Below, in pieces: positions 25,460 to 38,300 of a stretch of 64,000 nt of DNA. Both the position numbers and the translations under genes were made by a program. The notes beneath the pieces were generated by a model that was given only the letters and a program-made list of their open reading frames with translations, had not been told where the DNA came from and ran no database searches. The stretch is from Antennarius striatus (lineage: Eukaryota > Chordata > Actinopteri > Lophiiformes > Antennariidae): contig NC_090778.1 in NCBI RefSeq assembly GCF_040054535.1, positions 11,079,501 through 11,143,500 on the forward strand, given 5' to 3'. Within the stretch, counting starts at the first letter, position 1. Every line of letters begins with the position of its first letter.

Positions 25460-25552
25460 ATGTACTACTCTGACTTTGGTGTGGACTTGCCCTATCTTTC
25501 CTTCCAAATCCCTGGCAGCCCTGGAGACCTGGGCCCAGTTAACAGAGTGTGA
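25460..25552 (+). promoter_or_regulatory. Upstream ORF (30 codons) in the rusc2 5' UTR exon
   Basis: A good acceptor (TTTTCCAG, ending 25459) is followed immediately by ATG at 25460, opening 30 codons (start MYYSDFGVDL) to TGA at 25550-25552. That is 81 nt before the main ATG at 25634, and no other ATG lies between. If spliced to the candidate exon ending at 12643, the upstream ATG at 12623 joins in the same phase and lengthens the uORF to 37 codons. Such a uORF would be expected to lower rusc2 translation (inference). Confidence 0.5.
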
Positions 25553-25633
25553 ACATAACCTTCAACACAACACATATCTTCCTCCCCCTCAACTACACAG
25601 GGTATCCCTTTGCCCCAGTCCTCCCCCTGGACC

Positions 25634-27163
25634 ATGGACAGTCCTCCTAAGCTGTCAGGCGAGACCCTGATCGTGCATCACATACCCCTGGTGCATTGCC
25701 AGGTGTCGGGTAGGCGGCAGGGTGGCAGTGGAGCCTCACTGAAGAGGAGCAACCCATTTAGCCCACCAGAGAACCTGGGCCTGAGTCGCACAACCTCTCT
25801 TCCTGAAAGAGATGTTCTGCAGAGGGAGGCTCTGCTTTACAGCAGCCTCATCCAGCCCTCTGAGAGCTCCTGGTTCTCACATCACGGTGGGAGTGCAAGA
25901 AAGTGTGGTGGAGGAGGAGGTAGCACAGCAAGTGATGATTCATCGTTTACGTCGAGCAATTCAGAGGACCAGCTGATTACAGCTCACACATTACCCAGAG
26001 CCAAGCCAAGAAACAGGAACCCACTGCGCCATAACCCTTTTCTGCTAAACACCCAGGATGACGAGGATGAGGAGGAGGATGGTGACAATCTCAGCGGTTA
26101 CCTTGAAGATTCCTCCTTTCACCTGCACAGTGACACCAACTCCGCTCTCGATGATGGAATGGCTTCTTTCCCCATGCATGACCTTGGTTTTACTTCTGAG
26201 CCCTTTCTCCTGCACAGGTCCGTGGGGCGAAGCAGTGGGGAGTCCATGAGGGGTGTGGCCTCAGATCTATCAAACCATTTGGAGGACTTGGAGATTCGTG
26301 GACTGGATAGCCAAAGGCGTCATGACAGCAATGGTTCCAATATGTCTATGGATTGTGGAGAGCATGACTGGGATGAAGAAGATGAAGATCACCCTATGAG
26401 ATGTGGGCGAAGCAGCAAGACGGGTTCTTACTTCTCAAGCTCCTCCATGCAGCACTGCTCTTGCTGTGTGCTCTCCCAGAACTACCCTCAGCACTTCCCC
26501 GAGCCATTCTCCGAGTGTCTGCAGGGCTACGGGAGCGACTCGTCTTGCAACAGCTCGGACGGTGTGCTTGTAAACTTCAGCACCATCTATAACAAGATGA
26601 ATAACAGCGTCCCAGAAAAACCACCAACCATCAACCTCAACAGCTCCACTGACCACTCCTGCACCTCGTCTGTTTCTGATCCACCAGGAAAGCAGCAAGA
26701 CTTCACCAGCGGGGCATTCTATTTGGATCTTCACACTTCCCCTACAGAACCTCCCTTGTTACAGCCATCCTGCCTTGGCAGCACCTTCCCTCTCATCCCT
26801 GAACAGCACCTGTCCATCTCGTCCACCTGTTCCTGTGCCATGGAGCACCAGGGGCCAATGGACCTCGACGCCAACTGTAACTCCTACCACCCGCCACATT
26901 CTGGGTCATCTGGAGATCTTGCTTCCTGTCTACAGAGTCAGGCGCGTCTGGTTGTCGCCACCCAGAACTATTACAAATTGGTGACCTGCGACCTTTCCTC
27001 ACAGTCGTCTCCTAGTCCTGTAGGCTCCTCAGTGAACAGCTGTTCTGATGAGCACAGCAAAGGCAGCCCTGCTGGGACTCAGCCCAGCGAGTACTTCCTG
27101 TTCAGGCAACAGCCTGATCAAGAGAGGGTGGGAGAAGAGGACAATGGTGGCGATTCATCTAGA
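25634..27163 (+). CDS. rusc2: rusc2 coding exon 1 (residues 1-510)
   Basis: Carries the conserved amino end and the Ser-rich region with [20 protein letters not shown] and [20 protein letters not shown], blocks shared with human RUSC2. Includes an acidic run ([10 protein letters not shown], about residue 140-150). Ends in phase 0 at AGA|GTGAGT. Confidence 0.93.
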
Positions 27164-30100
27164 GTGAGTAGTAATACTATAAGTAACACTTAATAGCATA
27201 ATGTCGCTAACAATGTGTGCGCAGGTTCCCTCTAAATTCACCTTACAGACAACTAGACATGCTCAGTTGTTAAGGGCGATGGGATGTTTATACTAATTAC
27301 ATCCTGCGTCAGGATGATTGTTTAGGCAATTCGAACGGATTACAGCGATCTCTAAATATTCTCTCGCGCCTGAGCGCTCTTCGCACAAGCTGTGCACCAA
27401 GATCCACCGGGTTCTCATAAAACAGTTCCAAGAGAACTGATTGGTCGTGGGGCTGTTATACCTGCTGAGCTCTGATTGGTCAGTAGGTGGGGCTGTTATA
27501 CCTGCTGAGCTCTTGTCCTGAACTTATCCTGCTCCGGAGCAGGTTAGGTGTTCAGCATAGGTTACCGCGACAACGTAGCCCAATAGAAACTCAGTTACCT
27601 TTATGGCACCGAAAAGCCATATCGCTAAGCCGTAATCCAGCTTTATGGTACAGTCCTCAGGTTAGCTCACAGAGAGTCTGTTACTGCAGTAACAAACCCA
27701 GAGGTTCAGTTTACCTGGCTTCATGAAACAAGTCAGGGTTACTCTTCTAACTCTGGGTTAAGTTACCTCCCTTTGTGAAATCGAAAACCCTGGTTTTCTT
27801 GATTTCAGGGTTAACTTACACAGGTTTTCCACTAAACCTGCTTTGTGAAGTGGGCCCATTGTCCTAAAGTTATTATTTTTAGAGCTTTTTTCTTATTTTG
27901 AGCTCTAAACCAGTCAGGAAGATATTGAGTGAACTGCTGCTGAGTGATTTTATTTCTTTGTCCTCTTCAGCGAGATAACAATGATGAAGATGAACCGGAA
28001 GAGGAGGATGGGGAGAATGATCAGGAGGTGATGAGCGGTGCTGGAGCTGCTGCTAACACGATCGAAGGCCAGGTTTACGTCAACATCTCGCCTCCAGTAG
28101 CTGGCCGTGATGTTCCTGGAGGAGGCTCCTCTTTGGTGAGCCGCCCACGGTCTCGCAGCTACGACCGTAACCTGGACAAGTCTCCGACACCTCGCCTCGG
28201 ATCTCTGGAGCGCATGTTGAGCTGTCCCGTTCGGCTCAGCGAGGGCGCGGCCCCAGCCCTGCCCCCGCCTCCTCGCGTTACATCTTTTGCAGAGATTGCT
28301 AGAAGCAAACGCAGAAATGGAGGAGCAGGGGGGTCACCGTTGATGAAGGCTGACCCTTTCTCCTCCAATTACTCCACCCACTCTCACTCCTCTGTGGATT
28401 TCTCTCCCATCCCAGAGCATAATGTTGACAATCGCAGCATGTCACCTGTACCTGTTACCAGATGTTACAGTCAAGGCAGCATCGAGCGACACCTAGAAGG
28501 ACCGAAAGAGGCCAGGTCTACCACCGAAGGTAAAACCCCTTTCCATATATTTATTTATTTTATTTTGTTTATGAATTCTCTAATTGACCTGAGGTAACAC
28601 TCCTTTGTAATCATTATAATAAAAGGGGTGGAAGTAGTTAAGAAGAGGCTGGACAGGTTAAAAGTCACTTTATCTACAAGTTGTTGGAGAGATCCAAGGT
28701 GGATAGAGGTATTTATTTTACATAGGAAGCCACCAAAAGCAACAGAATATATTTATCCTCTTGCTTGCAATGAATTCATCTGGATTGTTTTAGTATTAGG
28801 TGTCCAGTTGTTGATGCAGGGATGGTGATGGTGGCTGTTCCTTCTCTCAGAGGATAATGGAGCTAGATGACACTTTATTCTCATGCTCAAAGCACCAAAA
28901 ATAACAGTTGATCCTTTTCTGTTTTTATGAAATAGATTTTGTGTTGTGTTTTTTATTTGTTTGTTTGTTTGTTTTTGCATTGAGCACCACAAGTGAATAT
29001 AGTAATTTCGAAAAATAAATAGATGTTGATCTAAATACTAGGGCTGTCAGTTTAACGCTTTGATTGGATTAATTGATTACGCTTCAAAATCAACGCGCTA
29101 TAAAAATTATCATAATTAATCTTGAGTGGAAAGTCAATGCGCAAGCATTTTAAATTTGGCCCATTGAGGGACCCGTAGGCTGCAGTGACGTCACTTCGTA
29201 CCTACGCCACTAGTCAAACTCAGAGTGAGTGACAACAGAGATGGACGCGACACAGGAGAGCGAGGCAAGCCCATTCGGACCTTTGGGAGGAAAGTTAATT
29301 TATGAAAAAAACAAAGACGCAATGATTTGTAACTTTTGTAAAAGAGAATTTTCATATCACTGAAGCAGCTCCAGCCTAACGTATCATTTAAATGCAAAAC
29401 ATGTCAAGGACACAGAGTTGAACGTTAGTTGAACGTTCCTTTTAAAGGAAAAGCCTGTTGGCATCTTGCTAATGATGCTGCCTTATTTAGAGGAATGTTA
29501 TACTATTCATTTTGAATTGCTGTATTGAGTCAGCTTTAGTATTCATTTTGATTGAGAGTCTGCTTATGTGCCTATTTGAGACTCAGCCTTATCTTATTTC
29601 TGAATTTTATTTATTTTATTTAACTATTCGTAATGCATTTTTGAGAAATGCCCCTGGCCTCATTGGTTTGCTGATGTGCTTGGCCTTTTTTCTTTTGAGA
29701 TTCATTTATAAAGCACACTTAACCAATTAAATGTGGATTTCAAATCTTCTCTTCTTGGTGCATTCTATTGATTAGTCATGCACTACAATTTTGTAATGTC
29801 CTAGAATTCAAATTCTTTATTTGGGGGCCTTTAGCAGGTATGAGATTAAAATGTGATTAATTAGATTGATTAATTACAAATCCTGTTATTAATTTGATTC
29901 ATTTTTTTAATCGCCTGACAGCACTACTAAATACTTAATACTGAGTCATTTAGACTGACATAAAACATATTTTTCAGCAAACATTGTGTGTTTGCTGTTT
30001 CTGTGGTTCATTTGTTGTTGATGTGTTTTTTTGGGGGGGGTTTTTCTATACTTTATCTACACCAGCTTTGTGTTTGTGCAATAAACCCCCCTTCACCATG

Positions 30101-30336
30101 TAGGTATAGATGTGGTTGGAATCAGAGGTTGAACACACAGAGTAGAGGAAATCAAAGATTGAAATGGATCAAATGTGATCTGAATAACAAGCGGCAGAAA
30201 AGATACTGGTGTAGGGAAGCCTCACGCTGAGGTGTGTGTATGTGTGTGTGTGTGTGTGCGTGCGTGCGTGCGTGTGGCTTTGTGTCAAATATACAGTCTG
30301 TGTGTGTTATGATCCACATATCCTGCTAATCACAGA

Positions 30337-30368
<32 letters not shown>

Positions 30369-31177
30369 CCACACCTTGCTGTGTTGTTCTGGGACTGAGT
30401 CTACCAGGGAAACAAGCAAAAAACATTTCATGAACAGTTTTTTAGAAATACATCCACTACATGTATTTTTGTAATCATAACCTCAAACTAGCTCAAACTA
30501 TTCTGTTAAGTCACTATTGCGATAATAAGAGAACATTTTCTAATCCAGTTTGATCTAAAAATAAATCACATACATATATGTGCAAAAATCATTGGGTAAT
30601 AAAATCCTATAGACTACATAGTAAGCAGAAGACATAAGAAATAAATATAGACACAAGAACTACATTAAATCTATAGCGTGAATAGATGATTGTGAAATGT
30701 GTTGCATAAAGAAACTAAGATCAAGATGATACAGAGCTGCACAGTATTTCTTTACAACAGGTGATGAAAACACACATTAGTCAACATGCAAAGATGTCAC
30801 AACATAAAGATCAGGAATATACATCCTGAATTAGAATATTGCAGGGTGTGAGGATAAATCTGTGTGTGAGATCATGGGAATATCAGAACAAGCTGTAACT
30901 TGTGAGCTGGACCAAGAGTCATATGAAGAGCTCGAGGAAGACTGTATCACTTTAAACACAGGGAGTGGAGTCATGGTAACGGAGATGGTATCTCTTAAGG
31001 CTTAATTCAGTTAGAGCGACTGCTCTCAACCACGGTCTTCCTCCTCTCACCCTGCTTTTATCATTAAGATGTTTTTTCATGAACACACACCGCCATTAGC
31101 TCATGAGGCTTGGTCCCGGCTGCCTGCTGTATGTCTGGCTAAATAGACAAGTGCACACGCACGCACGCACGCACGCA

Positions 31178-31213
<36 letters not shown>

Positions 31214-32296
31214 AGTTGCTTGGAATTCCATTTGAATAAGGCCAGTAAGAGTAGAGGGTACTAGGAGAGGAATTTTTGCAGCTGTCCTTTACACACTTAT
31301 ATGATTTGAAGCTCCATAGATAATTGTAGAAATATTTCACTATAATTTAATGATTGGTGTTTGATTGATTTGTTATTTTCATTCAGTTGGTGTCAGTTTC
31401 AGTTGTGTGTTTACGCAAAGACCCACAACAGATTTACCCATCCTACACGGATCCATGAAGAAGAACATTTCCAATAATGGAACCAAGTCTTTATTGACTT
31501 TTGGTTTAGTTTAGCTTTACTTTAGGTTTAGTTAGTCTAGTTAGTCCTAAAGAGATTTAATTTTAATTTTTAATTTTATATACTGATCTGATTCCCGAAG
31601 GGAAATTAAGAGGACATGGTTCAGCCTCTGGGACCAAAGTTTCTCCCAAGCCTCAGGTGTATTTCTCAAGTTATTCCTATAAGGAATTGAGGTTGTGGTG
31701 AGAGGTTGTGCAGCATCTCAGTTCATGTATTATTTAGACTTCAAATGAGTCAGCTATGTTGTCTCAGCATAGCATACAGGCCTCTTTATAATCCCCTGGG
31801 AAGCATCGCACTCACTAGTGATGCTAACATGAAGCACAACGGTGCAAAAGGAAAGCTTCTGCTGTTAAATGGATTCATCTGAGAGGAGACGAGAGGAGCG
31901 TCAGGGAAGAAGCAAACGGGAAAGAGGAAGAGGCGGTGTTGTCGATACAGAGATGAGGAGGAGCATAAGGAAAGCTGGCAATCAGAGAAATGACGGACCA
32001 CATACAAGAGTGACAGAAAGGGAGTGTTTCTTCATCTCCAGTGGAAGTTCCATCCTGCTGGCTGGCCTTCCTCCCTCCTCCTCCTCCTCCTCGGTGCTCC
32101 TCGGTGGCTTAATGTCGCCACCTGTGTTTGAGAGGTTGTACTGCACCCAGCTGGGCCGCCGTTCGGGTGACAAACAGCTTGCGCAATTCCACATTTCTGA
32201 CTGTTCCACACAACAGTGTATCAAGGAATACACAGAAGGAAAAGAGCAGAGAGGGACTCCTCTTCACAGAAGCTTCAGGTTTAGTGTATCAGTACT

Positions 32297-32376
<80 letters not shown>

Positions 32377-35300
32377 TGAGTGTCTGAGTGTCTGAGTGTG
32401 TGTGTGTTCTGGCCTGTCAGGGCAATGTCTGACTGCGTGGTGAGAAGCTGCTGACTCTAGTGACTCGGGACTTTTGGCAGTTTTCTTTTAATCTGTGGTT
32501 TTGTCCTGAAGCCTGACTGTCTTGTAAGTTAAGATCTCAAAGGAGTAGAGGTTAAATCAGTTATTTTATTATTTGACTAGAATTTATCCTGATTATCCAG
32601 TCTGTTTATTTACAGCTTCCACTTTCTGAAAGAACGTTTTTGTTTAGATCAGTGCTATTATAAGCGTATATTCTTTTTGCGGTGGTTAGGCTTAAATTGC
32701 ATAAGATGTCAATATACATTTTTGACAATCAGTATGTGCATTTTTCTGATTATTTCCTATTGCCCTCCCTATTCAAGATTAAATACTAATCCCAGTGTAA
32801 TTATTAGTTGCTTATAGTATTGAGTTTAAACCTGTACTGAGGTTCCACGTCATTTGTAAACCTCTACTGTAGCAAACATTAAAATATGAACTCCAACAGT
32901 TTTACTGACGATTTATTTCTTACATCTACATTATGTGCAGAAATTAGTTTTATTTGTGAGGCTGTAGTTTACGGTGCTGGAATATGGTGTTCTTATTATT
33001 GTTTTATTATATATTATTTTATTATTGATAAAAATGATTCTTTCTACTCTACATATTTCTATGTTAGATGTGACTCCTTGGTATTTTCTTCATCCCTACC
33101 GTTCTTCGTTTACTCGTCTAGGTTTCCACGTCAGTCCCTCAGACAGCCGCCAGACGGTGGTTCGCTACAGGAAGGACCAGCGGCCCACCACCCTGCCCAT
33201 CCAGCCCTTCACCTTCCACCACCAGTTTGCCTCCAAACCCCCACAACCCAAACCCCGTTTGCCGCTGCTCACAGGCTACGTCTCTGGGATGCAGGCCCAC
33301 ACCAGTCCTGGTTCTGGTACTGACTCTGGAGGTCTGGTGGGGGAGGACAGTGAAGATGCTGATGAAAATGGGCGTGCATTCCAGAGAACTACAGCAGCCC
33401 CCCCTCCTGGTTCAGTTCGACCTTCCCCTCTTGGAAGCTACTCCCCAGTTTGCCTCCAAGGGGCGCCCAGTTCATCCACCTGTTCCACCTGCACACCCAG
33501 CCCTCAGCCGCCACACAGCCTCTCCTGCCCGCTTTCTTCAGGACTGACCCCCGTGCAAAACCCACCTACAGGAAGGCAGTTACCATCTACCCCTCCCCCC
33601 CCATTCCTAGAGGCAAAGCGGGGGACAGTGCCACCAAAGCTGCCGGCAGTTCACGGACACTGTTTCCATCAGGGGGCTCTGTCCAGTTTGCCAGTACTTC
33701 CCAGTGATGCTGTGAGCCCACTGGGCTGCCTGGACTCAAACCACACGGAGGGACCCAAAGGCCCTGGGGTCAGGACTCACAACGGTAGGTCCCAAACAAT
33801 TCCAAGTTGTTATTAAAAAGTTTTCATTTAGAAGAAGAAGAGGGTCCGATTGCTTAAATTTATGCTAGATCAAAGTTGACTTGATTTAGTTGCATAAACT
33901 CACTATTTCTAGCGTTTACAGGATGTTGGGGTTTTTTTTATATATGGGGCAGGAATTATATGACGACTTAAAAATCGCCAAAGAGTGTATTACAGTATAT
34001 TCCACACCATAAGGCGCACCTTATAGATATACAATCATATAAAACGTTCTGCTGGCTTCTACATCTGAGTTTTCTTACTTCTTTCTGCTTCATGTCATTT
34101 TTCCTATTTGAAGCTTTGCTGTGTTTGAAATTTGCTTTCTTGATGAAAGCAGGTTTACAGGAAGAGGTCAAATCTAGCGATACCATTGGTTCATGTAGAT
34201 TATCACAGTAATTTAAATGCCTGTTTTATAATTGTTTGTTATGGTCCACAAGATACAAAGTCTCAGCAAAATTGGTGCTGATTCACCTCCTACTGTCCTG
34301 CTGAGTCATTCACACTGGCCCCAACCAAACAGTGGGTCACATGACCTTCACAGCATTACTGTTTTTCTGGTTTGCTAACAAAAGATACACAGGTGTACTT
34401 TTTAAAGTTAATAAATCAACACTCTTGTATTTTCCTTTCATTGTCTTCTCTCTTCGCACATGGACTTAAATCTTCTCCTGTCCTTCATCCTCCTCCTCCT
34501 CCTCCTCCTCCTCCTCCTCCTCCTCCTCCTCCTCCTCCTCCTCTTTTTCCCATTCATTTCTTTTATCCATCTACTCAATCTTCCTTTTAACTACAACAAC
34601 ACCCTTGATCATAATCCCGACCACCCGCCCCCCCCTACTCCCCCCACCCCAAACAGCACACCACCTTTCTCCCCAGGCTCTCAAATGGAAGGAGTACCGT
34701 CGCCGTAACCCCCTGGGAGTGGAGAGGGTCTCTGGGGGCCACAGTGGTAACCTGGAACCCCGGAAGGGCGGGGCGCCACGTCCTTACCGGCGGAACGTGT
34801 TTGATTTCCCTGCAGCTCTTTCTGGCCACGCTCTGGGACAGCTTAATGGTGTTTTCACTTTTACTGACCTCATTGGAACAACAGCAAGATGGTTGATGTT
34901 TGAAAATCTGAATGAAGCACTGACAGCTTTTATACGGAGTTTGAGGGTCACTGGCAAAACAGAAGTACCAATGATCGATGTTATAAATGATTTTTTACTA
35001 TCCTTCACAGCTTAAGATGCCTTTTAATAACAGAAGTGTGTGTTCCTGTGTGGGCCTCATCATCTGTGTTTGCGTCTCAGCAGTAAGCCAATCAGCAAAG
35101 CTGCAGCAGAGCTTCAGTGACCTCCAGCCAGACTACTTCTCCCTGACTGAGAAGCCCCCGGAGGAGTTCTGCCTCTCCCCTGATGCTTCATCTTCCTCCT
35201 CCTCCTCCTCATGCTCCTCTGGGCAATCCCACATCTCTGTGGATCTGAAGCAAAAGAGAGGTGAAGCTGTGTGTTTGTGTATCGACTTATAGAAGCAACC

Positions 35301-38300
35301 AGTGGGAAATAAATATAAGTTAAATTCTGATGTTTGATGACTTCATGCCTGATGCTGAGCAGCATTTTCCTGGACATACACACATTCACACGTATGTTTT
35401 GGTGTTTTTTGTATTGCTGTCCATCTCTAAATTTTCATTAGGCATCCAAACAAGAACTTGTGAGCAAGAACACGATGCTTTTCAGATGCAATGTCTCAAA
35501 GCATTTATGAGGGTTGTTGGTCATTTTTTTTCTAACAGGTTTAAATTCTTTTTTCTTATGAAGAGAACATAGATGTATATACCTTTATTTCTGATATGTG
35601 TGTTATTTATCCAACTATCCTAGATGCAGTTTTTACAAGTAAAGCTAAAGTGTTTTTTTACTAGCAGCAAGATTTTGGTCTGTTAGTCTTTTTACTCCAT
35701 TGGGATTTTGGCATTTGAACGCTTATTTCCAAGCATGTAGTTGACAGACAAATCCCTCTGAGGTCATCTCAGCTGATTCCTGCATGAATAAATCAAACAA
35801 TGATTTTATGCAAATTGGATGTTTGCTAAATGTGGATCTTTATGCTTCTGTCCTCCAAGCAGCAGAGGATAAAACCAAAAACCATGTCATGATTCAGAAT
35901 CACATATCAAATGACATTTGTTGCAATAATTCACTTACATTTGTATATTATAAATGATAAATTATTTTTGCATTTTTCTTTCGACTTAGGTTTGGTGAAA
36001 GCCGTGAACATAGCAGTGGATCTGATAGTGGCACACTTTGGCACCAGCCGAGACCCAGATGTGAAGGTAGGAGTTCTTGGTGGATCCAGTTGGTGACCAT
36101 TGATGAAAAATAGCTGATAGTTCAGTGGGCTTGACAAAGGTTCTCATACCTCTGAAAAGTGTATTGTGATGTCAGGTGTATCCAAAACTGCCTCTAAATT
36201 TGTTTGAGGTTCTTGTCCTTTATTTTACAGAACATTAGCCATGGAAACACCACACAAATATTTTCAGAAATGTAATTGAGATTTATTTGAACTGCAGCTG
36301 CAGTCAGGAGTTTATTTAGTTCATTTATTTAGATTAAATTACGTTTGTTTACACCATTTACACAATTATGCTTATTTACACAAACAAAACTAAAACTAAA
36401 TCACTGATAAAAAGCCATTTGGCAGTTTATTCAAATACAAAAAATGAAAAGCTAATAAAATCTTCACTCATCCAATTAATGGAAGCTTGAGCAAGCAGAT
36501 TATAGATTTTTTTTGTTTGTTTGTTTGTTTACGGTGGTAATTGTCTACTTCCTGCCTTCCAATTTCCTGAATTGTTTCATTGTGAGTTCCTTGATTGATT
36601 CTTCTTTATCTTATCCCTGCCAGGGTAAACTGGGCAACAGTTGGGTGAGTCCCAATGTGGGTCATCTCATCCTGAAGTACCTGTGCCCGGCCTTGCATGA
36701 GGTGCTGCAGGACGGTTTGAAGGCCTACGTTCTGGATCTGATCATCGGACAGCGGCGCTGTCAGCCCTGGAGCCTGGTGGAGGCCTCCACACAGCTGGGT
36801 GGGAACACCGGTGGACGGTTTCATAGTTTTGTCTCAAGTTGTTTTAACATCAATTACATTTTTACTTTGTTCATTTTCATGATTCAGTTTCCTCATCTTC
36901 ATTCCCATAAAACCTTTATGGAAATTAGTCATTAATATCACAAACTTGCTTTTAATCCACACTGAGTGGCAGAATTACTTTTTCCAAACTTACAGTATGT
37001 CTGGTCAAAATATATAAACAGTGATATCATCCATTTTAATGTGGGTTGGAGTGTAACCTTCTAGATGTGTGTGGCTGACATGTCAGTGTGTTTGTCTCTG
37101 CCAGGCCCGTCCACGCGTGTTCTCCACAGCCTGTTCTCAAAGGTGAGCCAGTTCTCTGAGCTCACGAGCCACAGCATGAGACTCAACGCTTTCATCTTCG
37201 GTCTGCTCAAGTGAGTTGTTTGTTTTTAAGGATATATGGTAACTTAGGTGATCTACATCTCCTCTTTTAGAGGTCTCAGTACATCTCAGGTGGCAAGCCC
37301 AGTGTTTAGTGTTTTGCTTCCTCTCACTAGAGATATTTCTATCAGGAGTTGGTAGTGACCAAAAACAGAACTAGAAGAGTGAAATTTGGCTGAAAATGCA
37401 AAAAAAAAAAAGATTTTCAACTGATGACGCTGCAATTTAAAGATAAAACCTTCATGTAAGTTAAATGTTCAGTAAGACCACAAACTAAATGCTTTTGAAA
37501 TATGTCTTTGACCATGTCAGGTGCAGCTGTGCTGTTAATTCAAACACATTTTTACAGATGTCACCTTTTGTCCAGGGTTCACAAATTAAAGACTCATGAT
37601 TTTTCTGAGATGTTTCACTTTTTTTTTAAAATATCATTGTTTGATTCAAATAGATTGGTTTGATGATGATAACTTATTCTGGTTTGAGTTGAAAATATTC
37701 AATTTTCAGTTCTGATTCATGTCTGAGTTGCTGATGGCAATATAATTCTTTTTTTTAACCCATATTTCAGCCTAAAATCTTTGGAATTTTGGTTCAATCA
37801 CCTCTACACACATGAAGGTAAGACCTATGTGGAAAATTTATAGTCATTTATCCATCTTTAAATACTCAAATGATTATTTGATGTGAATATTTGCACGAGG
37901 TTTTGGTTTCAACCCTCTGATGTTCTTCCCATTGTGCATTTCCTTAGATATCATAGCAGCACACTACAACCCGTGGGGTTTCCTTCCACTGTCGCAAGGA
38001 GTCTGTCAACCACTATTTGAGGAGCTCCTCCTCTTGCTGCAGCCCCTGTCACTCCTCCCCTTTGACCTAGACCTCCTGTTTGAACCGCACCTCCTCCAAA
38101 AGGGTCAGGAGCACCTCCGCCGAAAGGAGCAGCTGTGCGCCGCCGGCCAGAGTGTCGACCAGTCAACTCGCTCCACCTTCCAGCTAATGAGAGGATGGAG
38201 CACCACTGTGAGTGAAATGGTTAGAGACAGTGTAGAGGCAAAGAAAGAGAAGGCGGTGCTGAAACGAGAGGGAACGTGGCCGAGGATGGAAGGAGTCCGG

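Noticed and set aside
31869-32387. 172-codon open frame on the plus strand in rusc2 intron 3
   Set aside because: Its last third is translated (TG)n and the rest is low-complexity Arg/Ser; no in-phase acceptor or donor connects it to rusc2 exons.
34677-34680. CCCCAG acceptor for rusc2 coding exon 4
   Set aside because: It would break the reading phase from the previous exon and remove conserved residues HLSPQ; the acceptor at 34656 fits both.
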